From Methanosarcinales archaeon (GTDB taxonomy: Archaea > Halobacteriota > Methanosarcinia > Methanosarcinales > Methanogasteraceae), in assembly GCA_030672345.1 (NCBI GenBank), contig DAOVGO010000177.1, forward strand, positions 1 to 5,386: 5,386 nucleotides of DNA, in the 5' to 3' direction. The position numbers and the translations under genes are program-made. How positions within the stretch are numbered: the first letter of the stretch is position 1; each line of letters begins with the position of its first letter. Under the pieces are notes generated by a model. It saw only the letters and a list, made by a program, of their open reading frames with translations. It was not told where the DNA came from and did not search any database. This document shows, piece after piece, positions 5,150-5,386 of the stretch.

Positions 5150-5386
5150 ATGTCACGAAAATTAGAAAACTACCAATGGTTCGCTGATCTTTCTCTTGCC
5201 GAACACCTGTTCTTTGGGCAGGAGTATGAGGAGGCATTAGAATTAAATCTCCGACTTGGCGATCGGCTATACGATCTTTTTGATTATAGATTGGCTTTGC
5301 AACTGACAGAGCGAGCAAAAACCTGTGCAGAAAAAACGAACAACCGGGATATGCTTGCCGCCGCCCTTCATCAGAAAGGGACGATC
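5150..5386 (+). CDS. TPR-repeat protein, N-terminal part cut by the window edge
   Basis: An ATG frame runs open for 79 codons to the end of the window. From about residue 12 it has the helix pairs of tetratricopeptide repeats: SLAEHLFFGQEYEEALEL (15-32), then YRLALQLTERAKTCAEKT (46-63) and NRDMLAAALHQKG (65-77), with the usual G/Y, A and L spacing. TPR arrays bind proteins or act as sensors and often follow the ATPase and winged helix in STAND proteins. The start is uncertain: the frame is open from 5132, and the only SD-like string, GAGG (5131-5134), is 15 nt from the ATG. Either this is a separate downstream gene or the detached sensor half of the ATPase upstream. The intact protein and its end are not visible. 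Confidence 0.7.
   Translation, partial: MSRKLENYQWFADLSLAEHLFFGQEYEEALELNLRLGDRLYDLFDYRLALQLTERAKTCAEKTNNRDMLAAALHQKGTI

Overview
The window looks like a piece of a euryarchaeal chromosome from a lineage with the tetrahydromethanopterin C1 pathway. It carries an archaeal-type formylmethanofuran:H4MPT formyltransferase (Ftr), an archaeal diphthamide synthetase (Dph6) and a flavoprotein of the geranylgeranyl reductase family that saturates archaeal lipids. Signals are archaeal too: GAGGT ribosome-binding sites about 6 nt before the starts, TATA-like boxes and a poly-T terminator. The Ftr sequence resembles the Methanosarcinales/Archaeoglobus type as I remember it, so a methanogen, an ANME or alkane-oxidising relative, or an Archaeoglobus relative are all possible. 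The sequence alone does not decide between them.

Layout. 1-336 is AT-rich and has no convincing gene; it holds the ftr terminator and a separate 9-bp inverted repeat. 337-1230 (minus) is ftr. 1353-2069 (minus) is dph6, upstream of ftr on the same strand, and a TATA-like box for ftr overlaps the dph6 stop codon. 2070-2360 is a divergent intergenic region rich in inverted repeats. 2361-3554 (plus) is the geranylgeranyl reductase-family flavoprotein. 3555-3702 is a short spacer with a probable promoter. 3703-5075 (plus) is one STAND-type ATPase broken across reading frames: Walker A is in the first frame and Walker B in another, with about 30 plausible codons in the third frame between them. 5150-5386 (plus) is the start of a TPR-repeat protein cut by the window edge; it may once have been the C-terminal sensor half of the same ATPase.

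The first three genes are housekeeping: C1 metabolism, modification of elongation factor 2, and membrane lipid saturation or another isoprenoid reduction. Adjacency does not imply a shared pathway. The right third is different in character: lower GC, a signalling-type ATPase plus TPR repeats, and interrupted frames. I found no rRNA, tRNA, CRISPR array or transposase. I see no clearly new system. The points most worth a second look are the broken ATPase/TPR locus and the repeat-rich leader of the reductase gene.
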